DNA of 64,000 nucleotides from CAVYEM01 sp963767635 (GCA_963767635.1 CAVYEM010000001.1:868001-932000), one strand, 5' to 3'; numbered from the stretch's first letter, positions 53,682 through 62,042 are shown. Notes: generated from the letters alone by a model not told the origin. A program made the numbers and translations.

Positions 53682-56471
53682 TCAGGAAAGCGCCTGCGCG
53701 TGCGCGAGCGCCTGCGCGTGCGCGAGCGCGTCGGCTTCGCCCCAGGCGGCGCCGCGCGCAAACAACTCGGCAAGCCTCTGTGCCGGGACGCGATCGCTCA
53801 ATGCGCGCATGATGTTTTCGCGCGCGAGCTGGTCCGAACGTATCCCCTCCCAATGCAAAGCCGACATCCGGGCGCGCGCATATCCGAAAAGGCGCGCCGC
53901 TTCGTTTGCGTCCTCGCTGAACCGAATTGCAGCGCAGTACGCGATGGCGATCGCCGTAAGCAGCGGATGACGAGCGTCGACGGCAAGCGTGAATGCTTCG
54001 CGAATATATGGTTCGGCCCGTTCAAAATCTCCCAAAGCGAGCGTATATCCGGCGATGTTGCTGGTCAGATACATTCGGGAATCCCGATCGGCGCATTCGA
54101 GCGCCTCTGTGGCTAAGGCAATGGCTCGGTCGAAACACTCAGCGGCGGCTTCCGCTTCTGCCCACCACTGCAGCACCAGACAGGCCTGGTCGTGATCCTG
54201 CAGCGAGCGAAGTATTGCGACGGCGTCGCCGAACTGGGAGCGAGCCAGATCGATCTCCTCGGGCGCAAGCGCAAATGCGCAGCGCCGCAATACGCTCGCA
54301 AGCAGTCCGGGATCGCCCGCTGCTCGCGCCCGCTCGATCGCCTGCGCGTTGAAGGGCTTGGCTTCATCGAAGCTCCCGGCGCGTGCGTACTGCTGCGCGA
54401 GCTGCGAAAGGGCTCGGATGGCGCCTCGCTCGTCCGTGGTCCCGTCATAGAGATCGTGTGCGCGTTGCGCTGCGGCGAACGCGTCGGCGTACGCGGCTTG
54501 GTTGTTGTAGAGCATTGAAAGCACGTATTCCAGACGTGCGCGCACCTGCGGCTGCAGTTCACCGTCATCTTGCACGGCTCGCCTGCACCACGCTACTCCT
54601 TCGCTCAGCAGCGACAAACGCATAAACATCGGTCCGATGTCGCCGGCGAGCCGCGCGCCCAGTTCGAGGTCTCGCCCGTCCTCGAGCGACCAGTGCAATG
54701 CGGCCCGATAATTGTCCAGATCAGGCAGCAGCCGCATCAGCCAATCTTGCGGCGGGTGCGCATCGAACTCCGAGTACGCCGCGGCGGCGCGCTCGGCAAA
54801 GAACAAGGCGTGACGCTCTCGCAGCCACAGCGTCTCCCCGGCTTCATGGAGCCGGTTCTGCGCATATTCGCGAATTGCGCCGAGGATCGTGAACCGCTCC
54901 GCTTGCGCAGCGGAATGCGCATCCGTTTCCTGAAGTTTTTGGCGGGCGTACTCCTGAATAGTTTCCAGCAAATGAAAGCGCTGCTGCGTTTCCTGCACGT
55001 TCGCCACTACGAGCGATTTGTCGACCAGCGATGAGAGCAAGTCGATGATCGTCCATTCGTCCACGGCCTCGTCGCTGCATACGACGCTCGCCGCTTCCAG
55101 CGTGAAGGTACCGCTGAAAACCGAGACGCGCCGAAAGAGCATCTTCTCCTCATCCGTGAGAAGTTCGAAGCTCCAATCGATGAGCGCGCGAAGCGTTTGC
55201 TGTCGTGGCAGCGCGCTGCGATTCCCTCCCGTCAGAATGCGGAAGCGCTCGCTCAGACGCCGTGATATCTCGTCGGGCGAAAGAACGCGCACGCGCGCGG
55301 CAGCGAGTTCCAATGCCAGCGGAATGCCGTCCAAGTGGCGGCAGATCTCTTCGATGCTGGCTAGATGCGCGTCAGTGAGCGCAAACGCCGGCGCTGCGGC
55401 GGCAGCGCGCTGCACGAATAACTGCACGGAATCTGCCAGCTCGAGCGGCGGCAGCCGATAAATGCGCTCGCCGTCCAAGTGCAGCACTTCACGGCTGGTG
55501 GCCAATACGGTGACGTGTGGGCAGCGTCCCCGAATGGCGCCGGTCACGCGCGCAACTTCTTCGACGACGTGCTCGCAGTTGTCCAAGAGCAGCAGCAACT
55601 CGCGCCCCTGGAGGTATCCGACCAGGGATTGCAATTCGTCGCGCTCGCCGGTGGCGCTCGCCCCCACCGCCGTCATGATGGTGGCCGTTACCAGGCCGGC
55701 GTCGGTCAGCGGGGCCAAATTGATAAACCACAAACCATCGCGCGGCTGATCCAGCGCATCGACGGCGCTCTGCAGTGCGACGCGCGTCTTCCCGACGCCG
55801 CCCGGGCCGGTAATTGTTACCAGCGTGGACCCGTGCATTAGCGAGCGAATATTCGCGATATCGCTCTCGCGGCCGATGAAGCCCGTGCTCTGCAGCGGCA
55901 GGTTGTTCGGCAGTGCTTCCAGCGTACGCAGCGGTTTGAAATTCGCCGGAAGCCCATCCGCCACGAGTTGATAAACGCGTTCCGGCTGCTGCAAATCTTT
56001 GAGGCGAAAGGTCCCCAAGGAGCGAACCGACGTTCCGCCGGGAAGATCGCCGCCCAGAAGTTCGACCGCGGCGCCGGATAGTATGACTTGACCGCCCTGC
56101 GCGCTCGAAAGCAGCCGCGCTACGCGATTGAGCGCCGGACCAAAGTAATCGTCGCTGCGCTCGTCGGCCTCGCCCACATGGATGGCCATGCGGACGCGCA
56201 ACCCGCTTACGGCGCTCCAATCTTGCGCGAACAAGGCGCGCTGTGCATCCAGCGCCGCGTCCAGCGCGTCGCGGGCAGTGTGAAAGGACACGCAAAACGC
56301 ATCGCCCAGCGTCTTGAACACGTGGCCGGCGTGCGATTCCATCGCCAAGCGCACGATATCGTCGTGCCGGCGCAGCGCGCTCTGCATGGCCTGCGGTTGG
56401 GCATCCCAACGCGCCGTGCTGCCCTCGATGTCGGAGAACAGAAAAACGATCGTTCCGGTCGGTCTAGACAT
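53682..56471 (-). CDS. Adenylate/guanylate cyclase-domain ATPase regulator with TPR repeats
   Basis: 929 residues. A class III nucleotide cyclase catalytic domain (1-165: VFLFSDIEGSTARWD, HVFKTLGDAFCVSF, GPALNRVARLLSSAQGGQV) is followed by an AAA/STAND ATPase (P-loop VTITGPGGVGKTRVALQS, Walker B ELLLLLDNCEHV, ATSREVL, LDGIPLALELAAARV) and C-terminal TPR-like repeats. The metal-binding Asp in FSDIEGS is kept, but catalytic transition-state residues cannot be confirmed. Near residues 515-560 an RFHLLETIQEYARQKLQE motif recurs as RFTILGAIREYAQNRLHE, an internal duplication. The extreme C-terminus is a short tandem repeat (AHAQAL twice). No DNA-binding domain is visible. Probably a cytoplasmic signalling switch. 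Confidence 0.87.
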   Translation of the reverse strand: MSRPTGTIVFLFSDIEGSTARWDAQPQAMQSALRRHDDIVRLAMESHAGHVFKTLGDAFCVSFHTARDALDAALDAQRALFAQDWSAVSGLRVRMAIHVGEADERSDDYFGPALNRVARLLSSAQGGQVILSGAAVELLGGDLPGGTSVRSLGTFRLKDLQQPERVYQLVADGLPANFKPLRTLEALPNNLPLQSTGFIGRESDIANIRSLMHGSTLVTITGPGGVGKTRVALQSAVDALDQPRDGLWFINLAPLTDAGLVTATIMTAVGASATGERDELQSLVGYLQGRELLLLLDNCEHVVEEVARVTGAIRGRCPHVTVLATSREVLHLDGERIYRLPPLELADSVQLFVQRAAAAAPAFALTDAHLASIEEICRHLDGIPLALELAAARVRVLSPDEISRRLSERFRILTGGNRSALPRQQTLRALIDWSFELLTDEEKMLFRRVSVFSGTFTLEAASVVCSDEAVDEWTIIDLLSSLVDKSLVVANVQETQQRFHLLETIQEYARQKLQETDAHSAAQAERFTILGAIREYAQNRLHEAGETLWLRERHALFFAERAAAAYSEFDAHPPQDWLMRLLPDLDNYRAALHWSLEDGRDLELGARLAGDIGPMFMRLSLLSEGVAWCRRAVQDDGELQPQVRARLEYVLSMLYNNQAAYADAFAAAQRAHDLYDGTTDERGAIRALSQLAQQYARAGSFDEAKPFNAQAIERARAAGDPGLLASVLRRCAFALAPEEIDLARSQFGDAVAILRSLQDHDQACLVLQWWAEAEAAAECFDRAIALATEALECADRDSRMYLTSNIAGYTLALGDFERAEPYIREAFTLAVDARHPLLTAIAIAYCAAIRFSEDANEAARLFGYARARMSALHWEGIRSDQLARENIMRALSDRVPAQRLAELFARGAAWGEADALAHAQALAHAQALS

Positions 56472-56501
56472 AGGCGTGCCGCGCGAGTTTTTCGTGCCCG
56501 G

Positions 56502-56515
56502 GGGCGGCGCCGCCC
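56502..56515. other. Perfect 14-base GC palindrome in the divergent intergenic region
   Basis: GGGCGGCGCCGCCC, fully self-complementary without a loop, lies in the 92 bases between the divergent cyclase-regulator and trpE starts. It could be an operator for a dimeric regulator, or chance in GC-rich DNA. Confidence 0.35.
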
Positions 56516-56563
56516 GCTTGTCGCGAAGGCAAGAGCGACGCTGCTAGCGCCGAACCGTACAAC

Positions 56564-57881
56564 ATGAAATCGCTTGCGCCGGCTGCGGTGTTGCGCACGC
56601 GCACCATTTCGGCCGACACGCTCACGCCTATCTCGGCGTATGCATCGCTTGCTACGGCGCGCGCATCGTGCTTGCTTGAAAGCGTCGAGAGCGGAGGTCG
56701 CATTTCACGCTTTTCGTTCGTAGGCTTTGACTATCTGGACGCACAGTCATTCGAAGCGGACGGCGATCTCATGACGCAAATTCGCACATTCGTCAACCGT
56801 CACGGCGTAGATGCGCTCGTCGCTTTCGCCTACGATGCTGCTCGGCCGATGGCGCGGCTGCGGCCTGGAACGAGAATCGCAGCCTCCGATGCCCGCTGCG
56901 TACGTCGCCATTCCGCGCTCGTGGCTGACCTTCGATCATTTTTCGGACGAGCTTACCGTGAGCACTTGGGGCGCAAGCGCGGCAGACGCCGATAACGCGA
57001 TCGACGCCTATATCGCGCGATTGCTGGCGGAGCGTCCGTCCCTACCGCACCCCGTGCGGGCGTGCGGCGCAACGGAGGCCTCGTTGACGCGCGCTGAATT
57101 TCTCGACCGGGTCGGAAAAATACAACGATACATTTTGGACGGCGAAGTGTATCAACTCCAACTCGCGATCCGCTTTCGAGCACCGTTCGAAGGAACAGCC
57201 TTCGACCTGTATCGCGCAATTCGATCCATCAATCCATCGCCCTACATGTTTTATGTCGATGCGCCGTTTGGTCAGCTGCTGGGCGCTTCCCCCGAATTCC
57301 TGGTGCGCCTGGAAGGGCAGCGCGCGCGCATTCGGCCGCTGGCGGGAACCAGGCCTCGCGGCAAAGAGGAAGCGCAGGATGCGGCAATCGCGGAAGAATT
57401 GCTGACGAACGAAAAAGAACGAGCCGAGCACGTGATGCTCGTCGATCTGGGACGCAACGATTTGGGTTCCGTCTGCAGCTATGGCACGGTGCGGGTGACC
57501 GAACTCATGCAGATCGAGCGCTACAGTCACGTCATGCATATCGTCTCGGATTTGATCGGCGATTTGCGCCCGGATCGCGACGCCTTCGATCTCTTCGCGG
57601 CCGGCTTTCCGGCGGGCACGGTGACCGGAACGCCAAAAATCCGCGCCATGCAGCTCATCGACGAGCTGGAACCGGAAGCACGCGGCTTTTACGCCGGGAG
57701 CGTGGGGCGCTGGGCCCGGAACGGCGATTTCGACTCTTGCATTACGCTGCGCAGCGTGCACGTGAAAGACGGCGTTGCATACTGGCAAGCCGCCGCAGGC
57801 ATCGTCGCGGATAGCGATCCCGCCGCCGAATACGACGAGGTGCTGCACAAAACGCGCGTCGTCCGCGAAGTGTTGGGATGA
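56564..57881 (+). CDS. trpE: Anthranilate synthase component I, frameshifted
   Basis: About 438 residues. The N-terminal LLESVESGGRISRFSFVG contains the LLES tryptophan-feedback motif. A one-base insertion near 56866-56880 breaks the frame before PPMPAAYVAIPRSWLTFDHF. The catalytic part has IQRYILDGEVYQLQLAIRF, SPEFLVRLEG, PLAGTRPRGKEEAQD, MLVDLGRNDLGSVCSYGTVR and FPAGTVTGTPKIRAM. The residue in PLAGT is Ala, whereas aminodeoxychorismate synthase PabB carries Lys in PIKGT, which favours TrpE. It converts chorismate and ammonia to anthranilate. Overlaps trpG by four bases. A shared role with folate synthesis cannot be excluded. Confidence 0.86.
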
Positions 57882-58469
57882 TGAGGGCGCTGTTCATCGA
57901 TCACTACGACTCGTTCACGTACAACCTGGTGCATCTGCTTTGGGCCCAGGACGTACGGAGTGACGTCGTACGCAGCGACGACGAACGATTACCCGGGGCC
58001 GTGATGGACGCGTATGACGCGCTGATCGTTGGGCCGGGACCGGGTCACCCCGCGCAAGCGCGAGCGGTTTTGGATGCGATTCGCATGGCGGCCTCGCGAC
58101 GAATTGCGGTTTTTGGCGTATGCTTCGGCTTACAGGCAATCGGTGAAGCGTTCGGCGCCTCCGTCGTTCGCGCGCCCTCGCCGGCGCATGGAAAGACGTC
58201 TGCCATATCCCACAACGGCGATGCGCTCTTTGCGTCGGTTCCGTCTTCATTCATCGCTACGCGCTATCACTCGCTATGTCTGGATGCGCGCACCCTGCCG
58301 AATCGAGCTCGTTGCATGCGCACACAGCGAGGACGGCGCGGTTCAGGCCGTTACGCATCGGAGCCTGCCCGTGAGCGGCGTGCAGTTCCACCCCGAGTCG
58401 GTTCTGAGCAGCCACGGCGAGCGCATCGTGCGCAACGCGCTCCGCATTGACAGCGGCTGCAGCGCATGA
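57878..58469 (+). CDS. trpG: Anthranilate synthase glutamine amidotransferase component, frameshifted
   Basis: About 196 residues. IDHYDSFTYNLVHLLW and IVGPGPGHPAQA are family signatures; GVCFGLQAIGEAFGA has the nucleophilic Cys. After one extra base near 58300 the frame continues IELVACAHSEDGAVQAVTHR and GVQFHPESVLSSHG, which carries catalytic His and Glu. It supplies ammonia from glutamine to TrpE, and may also serve PabB. The 3' end of the gene contains the -35 element of the attenuator promoter. Confidence 0.86.
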
Positions 58470-58475
58470 TAGAGT
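58447..58475 (+). promoter_or_regulatory. Promoter of the Trp leader/DAHP synthase transcript
   Basis: A perfect -35 TTGACA (58447-58452), 17-base spacer, and a -10-like TAGAGT (58470-58475). The predicted start is about 58482-58483, i.e. at the A of the leader ATG, so the leader would be leaderless. The -35 lies within the end of trpG. Confidence 0.6.
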
Positions 58476-58482
58476 CCGAACA

Positions 58483-58548
58483 ATGAAACTCTCGGCGGCG
58501 CGTGGTTTTTGGTGGTGGCTTGCCGCACGTGTATTGCCGGTGAGTTGA
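58483..58548 (+). CDS. trpL: Tryptophan leader peptide with three consecutive Trp codons
   Basis: A 21-residue open frame MKLSAARGFWWWLAARVLPV plus Ser, ending in TGA at 58546-58548. The three TGG codons at 58510-58518, preceded by a Phe codon, are far beyond chance for such a short frame and are placed as in classical trp leader peptides. There is no clear ribosome site upstream, and the predicted transcription start coincides with the ATG, so translation is probably leaderless. Ribosome stalling at the Trp codons would decide the fold of the downstream attenuator. The peptide itself probably has no other role. Confidence 0.8.
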   Translation: MKLSAARGFWWWLAARVLPVS

Positions 58549-58583
58549 GCGCGCTGTAACCGAAATATCGGTTCACTTTCGAG

Positions 58584-58609
58584 GCCGCCCTTACCGGGGC
58601 GGTTTTTTT
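58584..58609 (+). terminator. Attenuator rho-independent terminator
   Basis: Stem GCCGCCC (58584-58590) with GGGCGGT (58597-58603), loop TTACCG, followed by a run of seven T (58603-58609). It is positioned 35 bases after the leader stop and 26 bases before the DAHP synthase ATG. Confidence 0.87.
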
Positions 58610-58634
58610 GTTGATTTTTGAAGGATGTCGCACG

Positions 58635-59459
58635 ATGTACAAGCTCGCACGCAAGGAACGAGGAAGCTGTTCGGTGATTCGGGTGGGCGCCGCCGTATTC
58701 GGCGACGGATTCACGATGATCGCCGGCCCGTGCGCGGTGGAAAGCGCGGCGCAGGTGGAGAGCGTCGCGCGCTTCGTCGCCTCTCGAGGCGCCAAAATGC
58801 TCCGCGGCGGCGCGTATAAGCCGCGCACGTCGCCGTACGCGTTCCAGGGTTTGGGCGATCGCGGCGTGCAGCTCATTGCTGCAGCTGCGCGCAGCGCGCA
58901 CGTTCCGGCGGTCGTAGAAGCGCTGTGCGAAGAGAATCTGCGCACGCTGGGCGACGCCGTTGCCATGCTCCAGATTGGCGCGCGGAACATGCAAAACTTC
59001 GCGCTCTTGCGCGCTGCGGCGAGAACGGGCAAGCCGATCTTGCTCAAGCGCGCCAACTCCGCGACGCTGGACGAATTGCTCTATGCGGCAGAATATATTT
59101 TGCTCGAAGGCAATGCAAATGTGGTGCTCTGCGAGCGCGGCATTCGTGGATTCGATTCCCACACCAGAAACGTGTTCGATCTCGCGGGCGCGCTGCGGTT
59201 GAAGGAACTCACGCATCTGCCGGTCATTGCGGACCCGAGCCACGCCACAGGCCGCGCGACGCTCATCGAGCCGCTCGTGCTGGCTGCCGCCGCGGCGGGA
59301 TTGGACGGTGCAATTGTGGAGGTGCACCCCGATCCCGCCGCCGCGCTTTCGGACGGGCAGCAGACGTTGGATTTTCCGGCGTTCGAGCACCTCATGCATT
59401 CCCTGGAATGCTTGCTCAGCGTCCGCCAGCCTAACATTCCGCTCGCAGCCTGCCGATGA
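58635..59459 (+). CDS. aroF: 3-deoxy-7-phosphoheptulonate (DAHP) synthase, type I-beta core enzyme
   Basis: 274 residues. Catalytic barrel motifs: MIAGPCAVES, KMLRGGAYKPRTSPYAFQGL, QIGARNMQNFALL, ILLKRANSATLDELLYAAEY, CERGIRGFD, PVIADPSHATGR and VEVHPDPAAALSDGQQTL, carrying the metal and PEP ligands. It condenses PEP and erythrose 4-phosphate, the first shikimate-pathway step. There is no N-terminal ferredoxin-like or C-terminal chorismate mutase/ACT domain, so the enzyme is probably not feedback-inhibited. ATG 58635 has AAGGA nine bases upstream; it follows the Trp attenuator. Confidence 0.93.
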   Translation: MYKLARKERGSCSVIRVGAAVFGDGFTMIAGPCAVESAAQVESVARFVASRGAKMLRGGAYKPRTSPYAFQGLGDRGVQLIAAAARSAHVPAVVEALCEENLRTLGDAVAMLQIGARNMQNFALLRAAARTGKPILLKRANSATLDELLYAAEYILLEGNANVVLCERGIRGFDSHTRNVFDLAGALRLKELTHLPVIADPSHATGRATLIEPLVLAAAAAGLDGAIVEVHPDPAAALSDGQQTLDFPAFEHLMHSLECLLSVRQPNIPLAACR

Positions 59460-59549
59460 AGAGTGATAGCAGGGCCTGCGCGGTTCGTCCCTCCAGGGCG
59501 TGAAGGCCCGGCCGGAACGCCTTAAGTAAGAGAAAGCAAACAACTCGAC

Positions 59550-61043
59550 ATGCCGTTTCTCCCGTCATCGATCGGCGCCGCCAAAGCGATTGGGAAGGTT
59601 ACGCTTCCCCTTGCGTTGCGCGGGGCGCGCGGCGTGACGAAGGGTTCGAAGTTCGCGGCGAAGCTCGAGCGCAAACTCTCGGATGCAAGCGGCAAGGGCG
59701 ACCTCATCGCGCAGGTTGCCGGCGCGCTGCAAAGCGGCACGCCCATACGGATGGTCGCGGAGCAGGTCTCCAAACACTTGAGCGATGCGCTCGCTCGCGC
59801 CGCCGGGAACGCGGGCGATGTGAGGGCGCGAAGTACGCTGCAGCGTGCGCTGACCTCGGCGCTCGCGCCGCCCGGAACGAGCCCTCCTCACGTACGCCTC
59901 GAGCCGGAACAAGCGCGAAGTATCGCAAAAAACCTCGAGCAACGACTGGAAAACCTCCTGACGACGTTGACGAGCCGGCCGAACGATATGGGGCAGCAGA
60001 GCGAATTCTCGGGAACCATCTTGGACGCCAAATCGGCGAAAGACATCCCGGCCCAGCAGAAAAACACCACGCGCACCGATTCTTCGGCGGCCGAGATCGT
60101 TGCGTATGCCAAGACGCTCCTGCGAGAAGCGGTAGCCGCACCGCCCGTGCCGGCTGCTCATGCCGACTCGCCGACGGCTGCTCACAGCCAGTCCGCGACG
60201 GCTGCTGCAACCGCGACGGCTGCCCCGCCGGCGACGCGCGCATTGCCCGACATTCTCACGCGCATGCTTGCGCGCGCGGCGACGGCGGACGGCGGCCGCA
60301 CCGCGCAAAGCGGACGCACGATGCAGAGCGGTCATCCGGTCGCGCCGGCGTCCACGCCTTCCCAGTTGTTCGAGCGCTTAATCGCGATTGTCGCCGAACA
60401 CGGCGGGACGCAGACGGGAACGGAGTCCGGCGAAGACGGCAGCAAGCACGCCGCACAGGATGGGGGCGTGAACCAACCGTTTCCGGCGTTGGGCCCGCAT
60501 CAAACGGTATCGAATGTTCCGGCAACACCGGCGTTCTCGACGCAGATTGTTCAGGCGGCTGCGCAAAACGCTCCCGTCGCGCCTGCCGCGGCGGCTCATG
60601 CCGTTGTAGACCCGCAAGCGCTCATCGACCAACTCGTTAAGGGCATCTCCATGCGGAGCTCCGGCTCCACGTCGGAGCTGCGCATGCGCTTGCAGCCGGA
60701 ACACTTGGGCGACGTCGCGCTCAAATTGACCGTCACGGGAAATACGATCAGTGCAAATCTTGTTGCGCAAAATGCGAACGTTCGCGACGTGCTGCTGGCA
60801 AATCAGCAGCAGCTCGCGCGTACGCTGGCGCAGGCCGGACTTTCGCTGGGCAGTTTTTCCGTGGACGTATCCGGCAGCAATGCCGGCTTTACTCGCCATC
60901 AGGCACAGCACCAACACGCGCCGGTCAGAGCCGGCGGGCTTGGCCTTGCGCTCAATGGTGAGGACCAATCAGGGGACGATTCGCGTTTCGGACCGGCACT
61001 TTTGCCGGCCGGTCATGCGCTCGTGCTCAACTACTTCGCATAG
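59550..61043 (+). CDS. fliK: Flagellar hook-length control protein FliK
   Basis: 497 residues. A long Ala/Thr/Pro-rich low-complexity ruler region (1-360) is followed by the conserved C-terminal domain SELRMRLQPEHLGDVALKLT, TISANLVAQNANVRDVLLAN and LARTLAQAGLSLGSFSVDVS, which interacts with FlhB to stop hook export. It begins the second flagellar gene row, 90 bases after the DAHP synthase gene, and is eight bases from flgD. An additional FliK-like gene is at 33113. Confidence 0.92.
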   Translation: MPFLPSSIGAAKAIGKVTLPLALRGARGVTKGSKFAAKLERKLSDASGKGDLIAQVAGALQSGTPIRMVAEQVSKHLSDALARAAGNAGDVRARSTLQRALTSALAPPGTSPPHVRLEPEQARSIAKNLEQRLENLLTTLTSRPNDMGQQSEFSGTILDAKSAKDIPAQQKNTTRTDSSAAEIVAYAKTLLREAVAAPPVPAAHADSPTAAHSQSATAAATATAAPPATRALPDILTRMLARAATADGGRTAQSGRTMQSGHPVAPASTPSQLFERLIAIVAEHGGTQTGTESGEDGSKHAAQDGGVNQPFPALGPHQTVSNVPATPAFSTQIVQAAAQNAPVAPAAAAHAVVDPQALIDQLVKGISMRSSGSTSELRMRLQPEHLGDVALKLTVTGNTISANLVAQNANVRDVLLANQQQLARTLAQAGLSLGSFSVDVSGSNAGFTRHQAQHQHAPVRAGGLGLALNGEDQSGDDSRFGPALLPAGHALVLNYFA

Positions 61044-61051
61044 GAGACACT

Positions 61052-61543
61052 ATGGCAACACCCAACGCACTAACCGGACTGGTGCAGCGAGACGCGGTCA
61101 CCGCAAACAGCGCTGCAAACGGCAGCGCCGGTTCGGCGTCCAACAGCTCGGATCAGCTCGGTGCCAATCAGTTCTTGCAATTACTCACGACCGAACTGAC
61201 CAACCAAGATCCTTTGAACCCAGTCGACGACACGCAGTCCGTCGCGCAACTCGCGCAATTTTCGGCGCTGCAGGCCACGCAAGAGCTCAACACGTCCTTC
61301 CAAAACTTTCAGTCGAACTTCGGGGTTATGCAAGCGTCCTCGCTGATCGGCAAGAACGTCACAGTGGTAACGCCGGACGCTTCCGGCAACTCCTCGAATG
61401 TTAGCGGAACCGTCAGTTCCATCGCCGTCCAAAACGGACAGCCGTACTTCACGATGACGGGTACAGACGGCAAACCGCTGAGCGACTCCAACGGCCAGCC
61501 GCTGCTCTTCGGGACCAGTGAAATCGTGGGCATCGGAGGCTGA
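61052..61543 (+). CDS. flgD: Flagellar hook assembly protein FlgD
   Basis: 163 residues. The N-terminal motif LGANQFLQLLTTELTNQDPL followed by DDTQSVAQLAQFSALQATQE is diagnostic of the hook-cap scaffold. The C-terminal half is the small tudor/FnIII-like part (SSLIGKNVTVVTPDASGNSS, VQNGQPYFTM). It forms the cap under which FlgE polymerises. The length is at the short end of the family, as in Firmicutes-type FlgD. Confidence 0.94.
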   Translation: MATPNALTGLVQRDAVTANSAANGSAGSASNSSDQLGANQFLQLLTTELTNQDPLNPVDDTQSVAQLAQFSALQATQELNTSFQNFQSNFGVMQASSLIGKNVTVVTPDASGNSSNVSGTVSSIAVQNGQPYFTMTGTDGKPLSDSNGQPLLFGTSEIVGIGG

Positions 61544-61544
61544 C

Positions 61545-61952
61545 GTGGATCCGAAAGATCTGCAGCGCATCGGTTCACCCGGAATCATTCCGGGCCCCAC
61601 GCCGCGTCCGGCCGGTAAGCCGGTACAAATTCCTCCCGCGTCGGCTCCGAGCTTTCGCGCGGTTCTCGAACAACAGCGTACCACCACCACGCAGCCGCTC
61701 AAGTTTTCGGCGCATGCGATGCAGCGATTGCATTCCCGGAACATTGAGCTCAGCAGCGAGGATCTCAACCGCATGAACGCCATGGCGGACAAAGCCGCGG
61801 AAAAGGGCGCCAAGCAATCCCTTTTCATGCTGCGCGACGTCGCCATGGTCGTCAGCATCAAAAACCGCACGGTCATTACGGCCGTCGATCAAGACTCGAT
61901 GAAAGAGAACGTCTTTACCAACATCGATAGCGCAGCCGTCATCTCTTCATAA
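61545..61952 (+). CDS. Flagellar operon protein (TIGR02530-type)
   Basis: 135 residues starting at GTG 61545, with GGAGG five bases upstream inside flgD's end. The C-terminal core LKFSAHAMQRLHSRNIELSS, EDLNRMNAMADKAAEKGAKQ and AMVVSIKNRTVITAVD matches the TIGR02530 family found between flgD and flgE in Firmicutes-like operons. It has been proposed to act in hook assembly; no mechanism is established. The N-terminal 45 residues are Pro-rich. Confidence 0.88.
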   Translation: MDPKDLQRIGSPGIIPGPTPRPAGKPVQIPPASAPSFRAVLEQQRTTTTQPLKFSAHAMQRLHSRNIELSSEDLNRMNAMADKAAEKGAKQSLFMLRDVAMVVSIKNRTVITAVDQDSMKENVFTNIDSAAVISS

Positions 61953-62042
61953 CTCTACGGACCCGGACGAGATCTTCTCGAGGGGCCGGCTGCGGCGTCG
62001 ATCGACAGACGCGCCGCGACAACATAGAAAGGCATAATACGA

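Larger units (their letters stand above)
58483..58609 (+). promoter_or_regulatory. Tryptophan-responsive transcription attenuator upstream of DAHP synthase
   Basis: Elements in order: the leader peptide (58483-58548); CCGGTGAG (58537-58544), which can pair over eight positions, one G-U, with CTTACCGG (58590-58597); a separate 6-bp hairpin AACCGA/TCGGTT (58558-58573); and a terminator (58584-58609). A ribosome stalled at the Trp codons leaves CCGGTGAG free, allowing the antiterminator helix, which uses bases of the terminator stem and loop. A ribosome at the stop codon covers CCGGTGAG, and the terminator forms. This is the logic of a trp attenuator. Confidence 0.78.

Noticed and set aside
56564..58469. 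pabB/pabA (folate) rather than trpE/trpG
   Set aside because: PLAGT has Ala where aminodeoxychorismate synthase has Lys, the LLES Trp-binding motif is present, and a Trp attenuator follows. A dual-use amidotransferase remains possible.
59460..59549. c-di-GMP (GEMM) riboswitch before fliK
   Set aside because: The region is GC-rich with local inverted repeats but lacks the conserved GEMM core sequences.
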